Positions 8,060 to 17,679 of a stretch of 64,000 bases of DNA are shown one piece after another. Both the position numbers and the translations under genes were made by a program. The DNA comes from Hydrogenophaga pseudoflava NBRC 102511 (GTDB taxonomy: Bacteria > Pseudomonadota > Gammaproteobacteria > Burkholderiales > Burkholderiaceae_C): the NCBI RefSeq assembly GCF_001592285.1, contig NZ_BCWQ01000010.1, forward strand, positions 1 to 64,000, in the 5' to 3' direction. Under the pieces are notes generated by a model that worked only from the letters and a program-made list of their open reading frames with translations, was not told the origin of the DNA and did not search any database. Every line of letters starts with the position of its first letter. Positions within the stretch are counted from its first letter, which is position 1.

Positions 8060-8756
8060 GGCGCTCCGCCAGTTCAAGCAGCGAGTCCACCAGCAGGTCG
8101 TGCGGAGCCTGCGCCACCGGCTGGCCGTGGTTGTAGCCGTAGGTGACCAGCGCGACCGTGCAGCCCGCCGCACGCGACGCCAGGGCGTCGTTCTGGGAAT
8201 CCCCGACCATCAAGGCCCGTCCGGGCTCGACGCCCATGGCGGCGCAGGTGCCCAGGATGGGCATCGGGTCGGGCTTCTTGCGCTCGAAACTGTCGCCACC
8301 GAACACCCAGCCGAAATACCCGTCGAGCGCCTTGGCCTTGAGCAGGCCCTGCGCAAACGCCAGCGGCTTGTTCGTCAGGCAGGCCATCGGCAGCCGCATT
8401 GACTTCAGTATCGCCAGCCCCTCGACCACACCCGGGTAGACCGCGGAGAACTCGCCGTTGATGCGCAGGTAGTGGTGCTGGTAGCGCTGCCAGGCGGGCT
8501 CGTAGAGCGTGTCGACGCTGCGCGCCTGGCAGACATTGGACAGCCCGGTCACCTCGGGCAGCGCCAGCTGGTGCGCCAGCACCGAGCGGATCAGGTGCTC
8601 CGAACCTTTGCCGACGGTGCGCTCGATGAGGGCGCGCGTGACCGGCGGCAGGTCCAGGTCGGCCAGGGTGCGGTTGAGGGCCTCCTCGAAGTCGCCCAGC
8701 GTGTCGACCATGGTGCCGTCGAGATCGACGATCACCGCCTTGATGCCGGTCAGCAT
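8049..8756 (-). CDS. gph: Phosphoglycolate phosphatase (HAD family)
   Basis: Gph hydrolyses 2-phosphoglycolate to glycolate. The 235-residue protein has HAD motif I (VDLDGTMVDT, nucleophile Asp near residue 11), motif II Thr in LTNKP near 136, Lys in FERKKPDP near 160, and motif IV GDSQND near 187. The ATG at 8756 shares one base with the rpe stop codon, so it is coupled to rpe; this rpe-gph pair is usual in proteobacteria. Its 3' end overlaps that of the convergent chalcone-isomerase-like gene. Confidence 0.94.
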   Translation of the reverse strand: MLTGIKAVIVDLDGTMVDTLGDFEEALNRTLADLDLPPVTRALIERTVGKGSEHLIRSVLAHQLALPEVTGLSNVCQARSVDTLYEPAWQRYQHHYLRINGEFSAVYPGVVEGLAILKSMRLPMACLTNKPLAFAQGLLKAKALDGYFGWVFGGDSFERKKPDPMPILGTCAAMGVEPGRALMVGDSQNDALASRAAGCTVALVTYGYNHGQPVAQAPHDLLVDSLLELAERLTS

Positions 8757-9433
8757 CAGGCGAGCGCAGCGCGCATCTGATCGATCACAGCCTTGTAATC
8801 CGGCTTGCCAAAAATCGCGCTGCCGGCCACGAAGGTGTCGGCGCCGGCGTCGGCCACGCGGCGGATGTTGTCGGCCTTGATGCCGCCGTCCACTTCCAGG
8901 CGGATGTCCTTGCCGCTGGCTTCGATGCGCTTGCGCGCCTGCTCGATCTTGCGCAGCGCCGAGTCGATGAAGCTCTGGCCGCCGAAACCTGGGTTGACGC
9001 TCATGATGAGGATCAGGTCGATGTCCTCGATCACCCAGTCCAGCACGTCCAGCGGCTGAGCGGGATTGAAAGTCAGGCCGGCCTGGGCGCCTTTGGCCTT
9101 GATGGCTTGCACGCTGCGGTGCACGTGGGCACTGGCGTCGGGGTGGAAGCTCACCAGATCGGCACCGGCGTCGATGAAGGCGCCGGCCAGCGCATCCACC
9201 GGCTGGATCATCAGGTGCACGTCGATCGGCACCGGCGTGCCGTCGGGCTTTTTCGCGTGTGGCTTGAGCGCCTGGCAGACCATGGGACCGAAGGTCAGGT
9301 TGGGCACGTAGTGGTTGTCCATCACGTCGAAATGGACCCAGTCGGCGCCGGCGGCGATGACGTTCTTCACCTCCTCCCCCAGGCGGGCGAAGTCGGCGGA
9401 CAGGATGGACGGGGCAATGCGGTAGGTGGTCAT
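8756..9433 (-). CDS. rpe: Ribulose-phosphate 3-epimerase
   Basis: Rpe interconverts ribulose 5-phosphate and xylulose 5-phosphate in the pentose phosphate pathway. The 225-residue barrel starts with [16 protein letters not shown] and shows [33 protein letters not shown] and EVDGGI, which carry the metal ligands and catalytic Asp residues. Length is normal. It is translationally coupled to gph and divergent from apaG, with 80 bases between the start codons. Confidence 0.97.
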   Translation of the reverse strand: MTTYRIAPSILSADFARLGEEVKNVIAAGADWVHFDVMDNHYVPNLTFGPMVCQALKPHAKKPDGTPVPIDVHLMIQPVDALAGAFIDAGADLVSFHPDASAHVHRSVQAIKAKGAQAGLTFNPAQPLDVLDWVIEDIDLILIMSVNPGFGGQSFIDSALRKIEQARKRIEASGKDIRLEVDGGIKADNIRRVADAGADTFVAGSAIFGKPDYKAVIDQMRAALA

Positions 9434-9513
9434 AAAAAGGGTCCGGATGGGCGCAGTTCCGCCATTTTCGCAGGGCCTGCCGGGTTATGCGGCGCCGCGG
9501 TAACATGCCCGCC

Positions 9514-9915
9514 ATGCCGAAATACCAGTTCACCTGCGAGGTCGAGCCACAGTACCTGGCCGAACAGTCCGCGCCGGACGAGGACATCTACGCCTTCGCC
9601 TACACCATCACCATCACCAACACCGGTGACGTGACGGCGCAGCTGATTTCGCGCCACTGGATCATCGACGACGCCCGCGGTCACACCGAGGAGGTCAAGG
9701 GTCTGGGCGTGGTCGGCCACCAGCCGCTGCTGCGGCCGGGTGAATCGTTCCAGTACACCAGCGGCACCCGCCTGGGCACGCGCTCGGGCAGCATGCGAGG
9801 CAGCTACTTCTGCGTGGCCGAAGACGGCGAGCGCTTCGAGGCCGAGGTGCCCGAGTTCGCGCTGGTGGCCGACTGCGGCGGTGGCAGCGACCAGCCGCCG
9901 CGCGTGCTGCACTGA
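9514..9915 (+). CDS. apaG: ApaG domain protein
   Basis: The 133-residue protein is a single ApaG domain, a fibronectin type III-like fold: YAFAYTITITNTGDVTAQLISRHWIIDDARGHTEEV near residues 27-63 and the glycine-rich GESFQYTSGTRLGTRSGSMRGSY near 76-98. ApaG has been linked to cobalt/magnesium resistance but its activity is unclear. The start at 9514 is preferred; an ATG three codons upstream (9505) is possible. It lies 13 bases upstream of the Gcr-type gene. Confidence 0.93.
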   Translation: MPKYQFTCEVEPQYLAEQSAPDEDIYAFAYTITITNTGDVTAQLISRHWIIDDARGHTEEVKGLGVVGHQPLLRPGESFQYTSGTRLGTRSGSMRGSYFCVAEDGERFEAEVPEFALVADCGGGSDQPPRVLH

Positions 9916-9928
9916 CGCAGGCCGGGCT

Positions 9929-11989
9929 GTGACCAGCGCTGTGGACCCGGTCCGACTGCTCGACCGGCTGGACCCCGAGGCGCCGCTGGCCGAGCGGCAC
10001 CTCTGGCTGATCGAGGTGCTGCAATGGGTGCGTGGCACCGACGGCGATGCCCGGGCCAGCGTGGCCCGGTTGCAGGTGCTGCTGGACACCGCCCAGGCAC
10101 GCCCCGGCTGGGTGCGCCGCTGGCGCGCCTGGTGGCGCCGCTTCACCGACACCGTGGACCTGGCGCCGCTGCTGGCCGACCACGGCTTCGCACCGCGCAC
10201 CGCCTTCCTGAGCGAATTCGGTCACCGCGTGCGCAAGAAGCTGCTGCCCGGCACGCCCGAGACCACCGACCTGGGCGCGCTGTTCGACCTGCTGCTGCCC
10301 ACGTCCGGCGACGTGCGCTGGCTGCGCGCCCTGGACAGCCAGACGCTGCACCGGCTGCACGCGCTGCTGTTCAGCCCGGGTCCGGACGAACCGGCGACCA
10401 CCGGACCCGGCCTGTGGGAACGGTCCCTGCTGGATGCGCTGGTGTTCTGCGTGGGCCAGATCACGGCCACCGGCTACGCCGCCGAGATCCGCGTGCGCAT
10501 GTCCGAGGCCGCCAAGTCGGAGCGCACCTTCCACCAGCTGCCGGTCGACATGGAAGACCTGCGCGACGCGGTGCTGGCCCATGGCGTGCACAGCGCCGAG
10601 GTGCAGGCCGCGGCCACCCACCTGCGCACGCAGCTGGATGCCTGCCGCCACGCGGCCTACTCGGTCTACACCCACCTGGACGCCCACGGCGTCTCGGTCG
10701 GCATCGTGTTCCGGCTGCGCCAGCTGCGCGAGCGCGTGCTGCGCGCCAAGTCCCTGCTGGACTGCCTGCAGTCGGCCCAGCCCGAGCGCGCCACGGCGGC
10801 CCTGCTGGCCGACCTGGCCCAGATGGGCCACGACAACCGCAGCCTGCGCGCGCTGATCGCCAGCAGCTCGCACCTGACCGCGGCCAAGGTGGCCGAGCGC
10901 AGCGCCGAGAGCGGGGAGCACTACATCACCCGCGACGCGGCCGAATACCGGCAAATGCTGGGCAAGGCGGCCGGCGGCGGCGCGCTGATCGGCATCACCA
11001 CCTGGGTCAAATTCGCGCTGTATGGTCTGGGCCTGTCGCTGTTCTGGAACGGCTTTGCCGCCGGCCTGAACTACGCCTTCTTCTTCGTGCTGGTGCAGCT
11101 GCTGCACTGGACCGTGGCGACCAAGCAGCCGGCGGTGACGGCGCCGGCCATGGTGGCCAAGCTGCGCGACATCCGCCAGCCCGGCGCGGTGTGGCGCTTC
11201 GTCGACGAGGTGGCCAACCTGCTGCGTTCGCAGATCGCGGCCATTCTGGGCAACGTCGGCCTGGTGATCCCGGTGGTCATGCTGATCAGCGGTCTGCTGA
11301 GCGCGTTCACCGGCGCGTCCATGATCGACGCCGAGAAGGCGCAGCACGTGCTGCACGACATGCAGCTGCTGGGGCCGACCGCGCTGTTTGCCGCCCTCAC
11401 CGGCGTGCTGCTGTTCTCCTCCAGCATCATCGCGGGCTGGGTCGAGAACTGGTTCGTGTTCCACCGCCTCGACTCGGCGATCCGGCACAACCCGCGCACC
11501 ACCCGCTGGCTGGGGCGCGCGCGCGCCGACCGCTGGGCCGGCTTCCTGCGCCGCAACATCTCCGGTCTGGCGGCCAACATCTCGCTGGGCCTGATGCTGG
11601 GCATCGTGCCGGCCTTTGCCGAGTTCTTCGGCCTGGGCCTGCAGGTGCGCCACGTCACGCTGTCTGCCGGTCAGGTGGCGGCAGCCGCCATGTCGCTGGG
11701 CGGGGACGTGCTGCGCGAGCCGGCGTTCTGGTCGGCCGTGGCCGGCGTGGCCGTGGTCGGCCCGATCAACCTGGCGGTGAGCTTCTACCTGGCGTTCCGG
11801 CTGGCGCTGAAGGCACAGGCGATCAACGACGCGCACCGCAGCCGCATCTACGCCGCCCTGCGCCACCGCCTGCGCCACGCACCGCTGAGCTTCCTGCTGC
11901 CGCCGCGCCCTGGCGCGGAACCACCGCCGGACGCGAGCGACGACGGTTTGAGCGCCGACGCCCCCGACACCGAAACCACACGGGGCTGA
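9929..11989 (+). CDS. 'Site-specific recombinase' (Gcr) family polytopic membrane protein
   Basis: The 686-residue protein belongs to the family annotated as site-specific recombinase (Gcr type). What can be seen is different: a soluble helical N-terminal half of about 340 residues, then about six hydrophobic segments (near 350-375, 378-400, 440-465, 480-505, 545-570 and 600-630), and a Pro-rich acidic tail. No tyrosine-recombinase Arg-His-Arg-Tyr set and no serine-recombinase motif is visible, so the recombinase label is doubtful. The GTG at 9929, 13 bases after apaG, gives the best start; upstream codons lie in apaG. It is followed 4 bases later by thiL. Confidence 0.8.
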   Translation: MTSAVDPVRLLDRLDPEAPLAERHLWLIEVLQWVRGTDGDARASVARLQVLLDTAQARPGWVRRWRAWWRRFTDTVDLAPLLADHGFAPRTAFLSEFGHRVRKKLLPGTPETTDLGALFDLLLPTSGDVRWLRALDSQTLHRLHALLFSPGPDEPATTGPGLWERSLLDALVFCVGQITATGYAAEIRVRMSEAAKSERTFHQLPVDMEDLRDAVLAHGVHSAEVQAAATHLRTQLDACRHAAYSVYTHLDAHGVSVGIVFRLRQLRERVLRAKSLLDCLQSAQPERATAALLADLAQMGHDNRSLRALIASSSHLTAAKVAERSAESGEHYITRDAAEYRQMLGKAAGGGALIGITTWVKFALYGLGLSLFWNGFAAGLNYAFFFVLVQLLHWTVATKQPAVTAPAMVAKLRDIRQPGAVWRFVDEVANLLRSQIAAILGNVGLVIPVVMLISGLLSAFTGASMIDAEKAQHVLHDMQLLGPTALFAALTGVLLFSSSIIAGWVENWFVFHRLDSAIRHNPRTTRWLGRARADRWAGFLRRNISGLAANISLGLMLGIVPAFAEFFGLGLQVRHVTLSAGQVAAAAMSLGGDVLREPAFWSAVAGVAVVGPINLAVSFYLAFRLALKAQAINDAHRSRIYAALRHRLRHAPLSFLLPPRPGAEPPPDASDDGLSADAPDTETTRG

Positions 11990-11993
11990 CGGC

Positions 11994-12956
11994 GTGGGCG
12001 AGTTCGAGCTGATCCGTCGGCATTTCCAGCGCGCGAAGTCCGGGCCGGCGGTGGCGCTGGGCATTGGCGACGACTGCGCCCTGCTCACGCCCAGCCCTGG
12101 TCACCAGCTCGCCATCTCCAGCGACATGCTGGTAGAGGGTCACCACTTCTTTCCCGATGTCGACCCGCAAGCACTGGGCCACAAGGCGCTTGCGGTCAAT
12201 CTCAGCGATCTCGCGGCCATGGGCGCCCGGCCCCTGGGTTTCACGCTGGCGCTGGCCCTGCCCCAGGCCGACGACGGCTGGCTGCACGCCTTCTCTGACG
12301 GCCTGCTGGCCCTGGCCGATGACCACGGCTGCCCTCTGGTGGGCGGCGACACCACGCGTGGCCCGCTGAACCTCTGCATCACGGTGTTCGGCGAAGTGAC
12401 ACCCGGACACGCGCTGCGCCGCAATGCCGCCCGGGCCGGCGACGAGCTCTGGCTGAGCGGTCGCACCGGCGAGGCGCGGCTGGCGCTGGAGCGGCTGCGT
12501 GGCACCGCCTGGGCGCTGGCGGCACCGGACGACGAGGCCCTGTGCCGCCAGCGGCTGGAGCGGCCAGCGCCCAGGCTGGCGCTGGGCCAGGCGCTGGCCG
12601 GTGTGGCGCACGCCGCCCTTGACCTCAGCGACGGACTGGCCGGTGACCTCGGCCACATCCTCGCGGCCAGCGGCGTCGGCGCCGAAATCGACCTGGCCGC
12701 GCTGCCGGTGGCGCCGGCCCTGCAACCGCTGGCCGACGCGGACCGCCTGGAGTGTCTGCTCAACGGCGGCGACGACTACGAGCTGCTGTTCACCGCTCCC
12801 GCGTCGGCGCGGGACCACATCCTGCGCGCGGGCACCGCCAGTGCCACCCCGGTGCAACGCATCGGTTGCATCACCGCCGAAGCAGGGTTGCGCCTGCTCG
12901 GACCGGACGGCCGCGTGCGGCCGATGAGCGCCCGCAGCTACGACCATTTCGCCTGA
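11994..12956 (+). CDS. thiL: Thiamine-monophosphate kinase
   Basis: ThiL phosphorylates thiamine monophosphate to the active diphosphate. The 320-residue protein starts at GTG with MGEFELIRRHF, a typical ThiL N-terminus, and has the nucleotide and metal motifs GIGDDCA near residue 23, SSDMLVEGHHF near 43, NLSDLAAMGA near 69, and GGDTTRGPL near 117. Length is normal. It follows the Gcr-type gene with a 4-base gap and precedes pgpA by 34 bases; thiL-pgpA-cinA is a common gene order in proteobacteria. Confidence 0.96.
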   Translation: MGEFELIRRHFQRAKSGPAVALGIGDDCALLTPSPGHQLAISSDMLVEGHHFFPDVDPQALGHKALAVNLSDLAAMGARPLGFTLALALPQADDGWLHAFSDGLLALADDHGCPLVGGDTTRGPLNLCITVFGEVTPGHALRRNAARAGDELWLSGRTGEARLALERLRGTAWALAAPDDEALCRQRLERPAPRLALGQALAGVAHAALDLSDGLAGDLGHILAASGVGAEIDLAALPVAPALQPLADADRLECLLNGGDDYELLFTAPASARDHILRAGTASATPVQRIGCITAEAGLRLLGPDGRVRPMSARSYDHFA

Positions 12957-12990
12957 GTGCTGGCCGCGACGCGGAACCGATAATCCCGCC

Positions 12991-13521
12991 ATGCCCGAGA
13001 CCCTGGCCGCCGACGTTTCCCCTCCGGTCGTTCACCGGCCCGACCTGAAATTCCTGCTCGCCCACCCGGCGCACTTCATCGCCCTGGGCGCCGGTTCGGG
13101 CCTGTCGCGCGCCGCGCCCGGCACCGTCGGCACGCTCTGGGCCTGGGCGGCGTTCGTGCTGCTGCAGCCCCTCATGACCGACCTGCGCTGGGCGGCGCTG
13201 ATCGGGGCCGCCACCCTGGTCGGCTGGTGGGCCTGCACCGTCACCGCGCGGCACATGCGCATCGCCGACTCGGGCCACATCGTCTGGGACGAGGTGGTCG
13301 CCTTCTGGCTGGTGCTCTGGCTGGTGATGCCCACGGGCTTCTGGGGCCAGCTCGTCGCCTTTGCGCTGTTCCGGCTGTTCGACGCCGTGAAGATCGGTCC
13401 CATGGCCTGGGCCGACCGCACCTTCAAGGGCTTCGGCCCGCGCGGCGGCTTCGGCATCCTGCTCGACGACTTCGCGGCCGCCCTGTGCACGCTGCTCGTC
13501 ATCGCCCTCTGGAAGTACTGA
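12991..13521 (+). CDS. pgpA: Phosphatidylglycerophosphatase A
   Basis: PgpA dephosphorylates phosphatidylglycerophosphate to phosphatidylglycerol in the inner membrane. The 176-residue protein shows GAGSGLSRAAPGTVGTLWA near residue 34, IVWDEVVAFW near 97 with the metal-binding acidic pair, FRLFDAVKIGPMAW near 127, and a C-terminal DDFAAALCT motif with membrane helices between. It lies between thiL and the pncC-like gene with 34- and 3-base gaps, so co-transcription is likely. Confidence 0.95.
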   Translation: MPETLAADVSPPVVHRPDLKFLLAHPAHFIALGAGSGLSRAAPGTVGTLWAWAAFVLLQPLMTDLRWAALIGAATLVGWWACTVTARHMRIADSGHIVWDEVVAFWLVLWLVMPTGFWGQLVAFALFRLFDAVKIGPMAWADRTFKGFGPRGGFGILLDDFAAALCTLLVIALWKY

Positions 13522-13524
13522 CCC

Positions 13525-14013
13525 ATGCACCCCATTCCGACCCTGGTGGAACAGCTGGCCATGGCCCTGCGGGCGCGCGGCCAGATGATGGCGACTGCCG
13601 AGAGCTGCACCGGCGGCCTGATCGCCGGCGCCTGCACCGAGATCAGCGGTTCCAGCGACTGGTTCGAGCGCGGCTTCGTGACCTATTCCAACGCCGCCAA
13701 GTGCGAGCTGCTGGGCGTGCCGGCCGCGCTGATCGAGGCGCATGGCGCGGTCAGCGAGGCGGTCGCCCGCACGATGGCCGCGGGCGCGGTGGCGAACGCG
13801 CACGCGCACTGGTCGGTGGCGGTCACCGGCATCGCCGGCCCCACGGGCGGCACCGCCGACAAGCCGGTGGGCACGGTCTGGTTCGGCTGGGCCACGCCCG
13901 AAGGCGTGTTCACCGAGCACCGCCGATTCGACGGCGACCGCGCCACCGTGCGGCAGGCCACCGTGGCGCACGCGCTGGACGGGCTGCTGCGGCGGCTGTC
14001 GCAACACCCCTGA
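13525..14013 (+). CDS. pncC: Nicotinamide-nucleotide amidohydrolase (CinA C-terminal domain family)
   Basis: The 162-residue protein is a stand-alone CinA C-terminal domain, the PncC type that deamidates nicotinamide mononucleotide for NAD recycling. Visible motifs are TAESCTGGLIAGACTEISGSS near residue 25 (catalytic Ser/Thr region), VTYSNAAKCELLGV near 51, VTGIAGPTGGT near 95 and KPVGTVWFG near 112. The N-terminal MoaB-like domain of full-length CinA is absent, which is usual outside Gram-positives. It starts 3 bases after pgpA. Confidence 0.93.
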   Translation: MHPIPTLVEQLAMALRARGQMMATAESCTGGLIAGACTEISGSSDWFERGFVTYSNAAKCELLGVPAALIEAHGAVSEAVARTMAAGAVANAHAHWSVAVTGIAGPTGGTADKPVGTVWFGWATPEGVFTEHRRFDGDRATVRQATVAHALDGLLRRLSQHP

Positions 14014-14021
14014 GCCGCGGC

Positions 14022-15197
14022 ATGGCCGAGCCGTTCAAGAACCTGATCAGCACCCGCACCGTCGACACCGCGGGCCGCCACCTGCAGCGCGTGTGGCCCC
14101 GCTTCAACCGCGCTGCGTTCGAGCAGCAGGCGGCCAGCGGGCTGGATGCGCTCGAATTCAAGGCCCGCGCGATGCAGCTGGCCGACGCCCTGGAGGCCAC
14201 GCTGCCGGACCGCTTCGCACACGCCGCGGACCTGATCGAGGCCAGCCTCGCACCACCGACCGCGCTCGACGCCGAGGGCGAACCGGTGGGCCTGGCCAAC
14301 AACGAACACGGCGAGACCGACGAACCCGGCCTGCGCGGCTGGGTGGTCTGGTCGCTGGCGGAGTTCGTGGCGCGGCGCGGCATGGGCGACCTGCCCCGTG
14401 CCCTGGCCTGCCTGCACGCCCTGACCCAGCGCTTCTCGTCCGAGTTCGCGATCCGCCCGTTCATCCAGCGCCATCCGGACGCCGTGTTCGCGACCCTGGC
14501 ACAGTGGGTTCATGATCCCAGCGCCCACGTGCGCCGGCTGGTCAGCGAAGGCTCGCGCCCCCGCCTGCCCTGGGGCCTGCGGCTGCAGGCGCTGGTGGCC
14601 GATCCGGCGCCGACGCTGCCCCTGCTGCGCGCCCTGCAGGACGACCCCAGTGCCTATGTGCGACGCAGCGTCGCCAACCACCTCAACGACATCGCCAAAG
14701 ACCATCCGGACCTGGTCGCAGCCTGGGTGCAGACCCACCGGCCCAGCGCGGGCGCACAGCGGGAGGCGCTGCTGCGCCACGCCAGCCGCGGCCTGATCAA
14801 GCAGGGCCATGCGCCCACCCTGGCGGCCTGGGGCCTGGCGCGCGGACTGGAGGGCGAGGCCCGGCTGCAGCTGTCGGCACACCGCGCCCCCATCGGCGGG
14901 CACATCGGCCTGGAGGTGCAGTTGCACAGCACCGCGACCCGCCCGCAGACCCTGGTGGTCGACTACCTGGTGCACCACGTGCGCGCCAACGGAGGCACCA
15001 GCCCCAAGGTGTTCAAGGGCTGGAAGCTGGTGCTGGCGCCGGGCGAACGCTGCACCCTGAGCAAGCGCCACAGCCTGCGCCCGGTCACCACCCGCACCCT
15101 CTACCCGGGCCGGCACCGCATCGAGCTGCAGGTCAACGGCGAGGTGTGCGCCGAGGCCGCGTTCGAACTTACGGCCCAGGAACCGGAAGGCGGCTGA
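14022..15197 (+). CDS. DNA alkylation repair protein (HEAT-repeat, AlkC/AlkD-like)
   Basis: The 391-residue protein is an all-helical HEAT-like repeat protein of the DNA alkylation repair family, which excises N3- and N7-alkylated bases without base flipping. It opens with MAEPFKNLISTRTVDTAGRH, has HVRRLVSEGSRPRLPWG near residue 171, AYVRRSVANHLNDIAKDHP near 213 and a distinct C-terminal immunoglobulin-like region (about 290-391). This layout is closest to the AlkC branch with an Ig-like tail. The ATG at 14022 lies 8 bases after the pncC-like gene; an upstream open frame is inside pgpA/pncC. Confidence 0.85.
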   Translation: MAEPFKNLISTRTVDTAGRHLQRVWPRFNRAAFEQQAASGLDALEFKARAMQLADALEATLPDRFAHAADLIEASLAPPTALDAEGEPVGLANNEHGETDEPGLRGWVVWSLAEFVARRGMGDLPRALACLHALTQRFSSEFAIRPFIQRHPDAVFATLAQWVHDPSAHVRRLVSEGSRPRLPWGLRLQALVADPAPTLPLLRALQDDPSAYVRRSVANHLNDIAKDHPDLVAAWVQTHRPSAGAQREALLRHASRGLIKQGHAPTLAAWGLARGLEGEARLQLSAHRAPIGGHIGLEVQLHSTATRPQTLVVDYLVHHVRANGGTSPKVFKGWKLVLAPGERCTLSKRHSLRPVTTRTLYPGRHRIELQVNGEVCAEAAFELTAQEPEGG

Positions 15198-15215
15198 GCC
15201 CCTTTCGGGTGGCGC

Positions 15216-15995
15216 TCAGGCGCCGTGGCACTTCTTGAATTTCTTGCCGCTGCCACAGGGGCATGGGTCGTTGCGGCCGGGTTCGGCCGACTTGCGCACG
15301 GGGTCCACGCGCGGCCCCAGGCTCTGCCAGATCTGGTGCAGGTCGTAGACCGCCCAGATCGCCGACCCGAAGGCGTTGGCACGCGCCTCGCTCACGCTCG
15401 GCGGCCCCTCTTCGGCGTGCATGTTGAACGCGGGCTGGCCGGTGTCGTCTTCGGTCAGCACCACGATGGCGTCGAGCGCCTCATCGATCCAGCCGGCGGT
15501 TTCGGCGTCGCGCGGCGGCATCCACTCCTCTTCCCAGTTCTCGACCACGAACATGAAGCCCAGCGCCCAGACCTGGCCGAAGGCCGGCAGCGGCTGGTCC
15601 GCGATCTCGGCCCGCTCCGCCTCGGGCAGCATCGCCACCGCGCCGCGCACGTCCATCACCTCGGGGTGGTAGGCGCGATCGTCGTCCAGCGATTCGACCT
15701 TGGCCGCGAGCGATGCCGCCACCTCGTTCCAGCGCCGCGTCCACAGGTCCCTGAACAGGGTGGCCTGCTCGGCGTCCTTGAACGACAGGTCACCCTCGTC
15801 CTCGCCGACGCCCACCACCACCGGCAGGGCCTCTTCCGCACTCACCGGGCGGCGGGTGCACAGCAGGGCTGCGATCGCGCCTTCGCAGAACTCCCATTGC
15901 GGCACCTCTTCGTCGCCGACACGAAGGTCGTCCAGGATCGCCTCCAGGGCATCAAACTCGGCGTTGTCCATGGGGGGCAGGTTGTCAAAGCTCAT
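15216..15995 (-). CDS. UPF0149 family protein with C-terminal SEC-C zinc motif
   Basis: The 259-residue acidic protein has an N-terminal UPF0149/YecA-like helical domain (about residues 8-195, including [12 protein letters not shown] and [16 protein letters not shown]) and ends in the SEC-C motif [20 protein letters not shown], with zinc ligands Cys-x-Cys...Cys-His as in the SecA tail. Role is unknown; SEC-C modules often bind ribosomes or other proteins. The ATG at 15995 is preferred to an upstream in-frame ATG because it gives the family N-terminus. Convergent with the alkylation-repair gene. Confidence 0.88.
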   Translation of the reverse strand: MSFDNLPPMDNAEFDALEAILDDLRVGDEEVPQWEFCEGAIAALLCTRRPVSAEEALPVVVGVGEDEGDLSFKDAEQATLFRDLWTRRWNEVAASLAAKVESLDDDRAYHPEVMDVRGAVAMLPEAERAEIADQPLPAFGQVWALGFMFVVENWEEEWMPPRDAETAGWIDEALDAIVVLTEDDTGQPAFNMHAEEGPPSVSEARANAFGSAIWAVYDLHQIWQSLGPRVDPVRKSAEPGRNDPCPCGSGKKFKKCHGA

Positions 15996-16047
15996 CGGAT
16001 CGGGGTGGGGTCTTAAGATGCGGGCCAGTGTAGCCGCGCCACCCAGG

Positions 16048-17676
16048 ATGCCCGACATGCTCGACCGCCTCAACGCCCTCTATCCCGTGCGGTACACCGC
16101 CCTCGCGCTGTGCGTGGTGTGCGCCCTGCTGAGCCTGTTCACCCTGGTCGGCTTCGGCATCGGCGGCTTCTGGTTCCTGGTGTTCACCGGCCTCTCGGTC
16201 CTGGGCTACCGGGACCTGCGCCAGACCAAGAGCGCGGTGCTGCGCAACTATCCCGTCATCGGCCACCTGCGCTTCATGCTGGAAAAAATCCGGCCCGAGA
16301 TGCGCCAGTACTTCATCGAAGGCGACACCGAGGCCGCACCGTTCTCGCGCAGCCAGCGCAGCCTGGCCTACGCGCGCGCCAAGGGCGAGACCGACAAGCG
16401 GCCCTTCGGCACCCAGCTCGATGTCAAGGCCGATGGCCACGAGTGGCTGAACCACTCGCTGGCGCCGACCCACCTGGACTCGCACGATTTCCGCATCACC
16501 ATCGGCGGCCCGGCCTGCGCCCAGCCCTACGAAGCGAGCGTGTTCAACATCTCGGCCATGAGCTTCGGCGCGCTCTCGGCCAACGCCATTCAGGCGCTCA
16601 ACAGCGGCGCGCAGCAGGGGCGCTTTGCCCACGACACCGGCGAAGGCTCCATCAGCAGCTGGCACCGGCTGCACGGCGGCGACCTGGTCTGGGAAATCGG
16701 CTCCGGCTACTTCGGCTGCCGCGACGAACAGGGCCGCTTCAACGACGACCGGTTCAAGGCCAACGCGCTGGACCCGCAGGTGAAGATGATCGAGCTCAAG
16801 CTCAGCCAGGGCGCCAAGCCGGGTCACGGCGGTGTGCTGCCCGGCACCAAGGTGACGCCCGAGATCGCGGCCGCGCGCGGGGTGCCGGTGGGCCAGGACT
16901 GCATCTCGCCGGCGGCGCACAGCGCGTTCTCCACGCCCATCGAGATGCTGCGCTTCATCGCCCACCTGCGCGAGCTCTCGGGCGGCAAGCCCACCGGCTT
17001 CAAGCTCTGCATCGGCCACCCCTGGGAGTGGTTTGCCATCGTCAAGGCGATGCTGGAAACTGGCCTCACGCCCGACTTCATCGTGGTCGATGGCGCCGAG
17101 GGCGGCACCGGCGCCGCCCCGCTGGAGTTCACCGACCACGTGGGCGCGCCGCTGCAGGAGGGCCTGCGCCTGGTGCACAACACCCTGGTGGGCGTGAACC
17201 TGCGCGACCGCATCAAGATCGGCGCCTCCGGCAAGATCGTCAGCGCCTTCGACATCGCGCGCGCCATGGCCATCGGCGCGGACTGGTGCAACAGCGCACG
17301 CGGCTTCATGTTCGCGCTGGGCTGCATCCAGGCCCAGAGCTGCCACACCGGACAGTGCCCGACCGGCGTCAGCACGCAGGATCCGATGCGCCAACAGGCC
17401 CTGGTGGTGCCCGACAAGGCCACGCGGGTCTTCAACTTCCACCAGAACACGCTCAAGGCCCTGCAGGAGCTGGTGCAGGCCGCCGGGCTGCAGCACCCCG
17501 GCGAGATCAGCGCCCAGCACATCGTGCGCCGCGTCAACGAGAACGAGGTCCGGCTGCTGTCCAACCTGCTGCCCACTGTGGCGCCCGGCGCGCTGCTGGG
17601 CGACATCCACAGCCTGCACCCGGTGTTCACCACCTACTGGCCCAGCGCCAGCGCCGAACAGTTCGCGCAGGTCTGA
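16048..17676 (+). CDS. FMN-binding glutamate synthase family membrane protein
   Basis: The 542-residue protein matches the central FMN/iron-sulfur barrel of glutamate synthase but stands alone. Residues 14-50 form two hydrophobic helices, so it is membrane-anchored. The barrel shows [19 protein letters not shown] near 172, [11 protein letters not shown] near 260, [13 protein letters not shown] near 350, and [12 protein letters not shown] near 430, the Cys-x5-Cys-x4-Cys ligands of a 3Fe-4S cluster. There is no glutaminase domain and no GltD partner nearby, so the substrate is unknown. An in-frame ATG at 16057 is an alternative start. Confidence 0.88.
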   Translation: MPDMLDRLNALYPVRYTALALCVVCALLSLFTLVGFGIGGFWFLVFTGLSVLGYRDLRQTKSAVLRNYPVIGHLRFMLEKIRPEMRQYFIEGDTEAAPFSRSQRSLAYARAKGETDKRPFGTQLDVKADGHEWLNHSLAPTHLDSHDFRITIGGPACAQPYEASVFNISAMSFGALSANAIQALNSGAQQGRFAHDTGEGSISSWHRLHGGDLVWEIGSGYFGCRDEQGRFNDDRFKANALDPQVKMIELKLSQGAKPGHGGVLPGTKVTPEIAAARGVPVGQDCISPAAHSAFSTPIEMLRFIAHLRELSGGKPTGFKLCIGHPWEWFAIVKAMLETGLTPDFIVVDGAEGGTGAAPLEFTDHVGAPLQEGLRLVHNTLVGVNLRDRIKIGASGKIVSAFDIARAMAIGADWCNSARGFMFALGCIQAQSCHTGQCPTGVSTQDPMRQQALVVPDKATRVFNFHQNTLKALQELVQAAGLQHPGEISAQHIVRRVNENEVRLLSNLLPTVAPGALLGDIHSLHPVFTTYWPSASAEQFAQV

Positions 17677-17679
17677 GGG

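Noticed and set aside
9929-11989. Gcr-type gene as evidence for an integrated mobile element
   Set aside because: No attachment sites, cargo or tRNA target is near, the flanks are apaG and thiL, and the protein is a membrane protein without a recombinase catalytic set.
9695-12088. Long minus-strand open frame opposite the Gcr-type gene (and similar ones at 5645-7324, 15985-17619, 19739-22045, 23881-26202, 29445-31109, 41732-44092)
   Set aside because: These are antisense frames kept open by high GC content. Their products are His/Gln/Gly/Arg-rich without domains, and each lies opposite a gene with clear family motifs.
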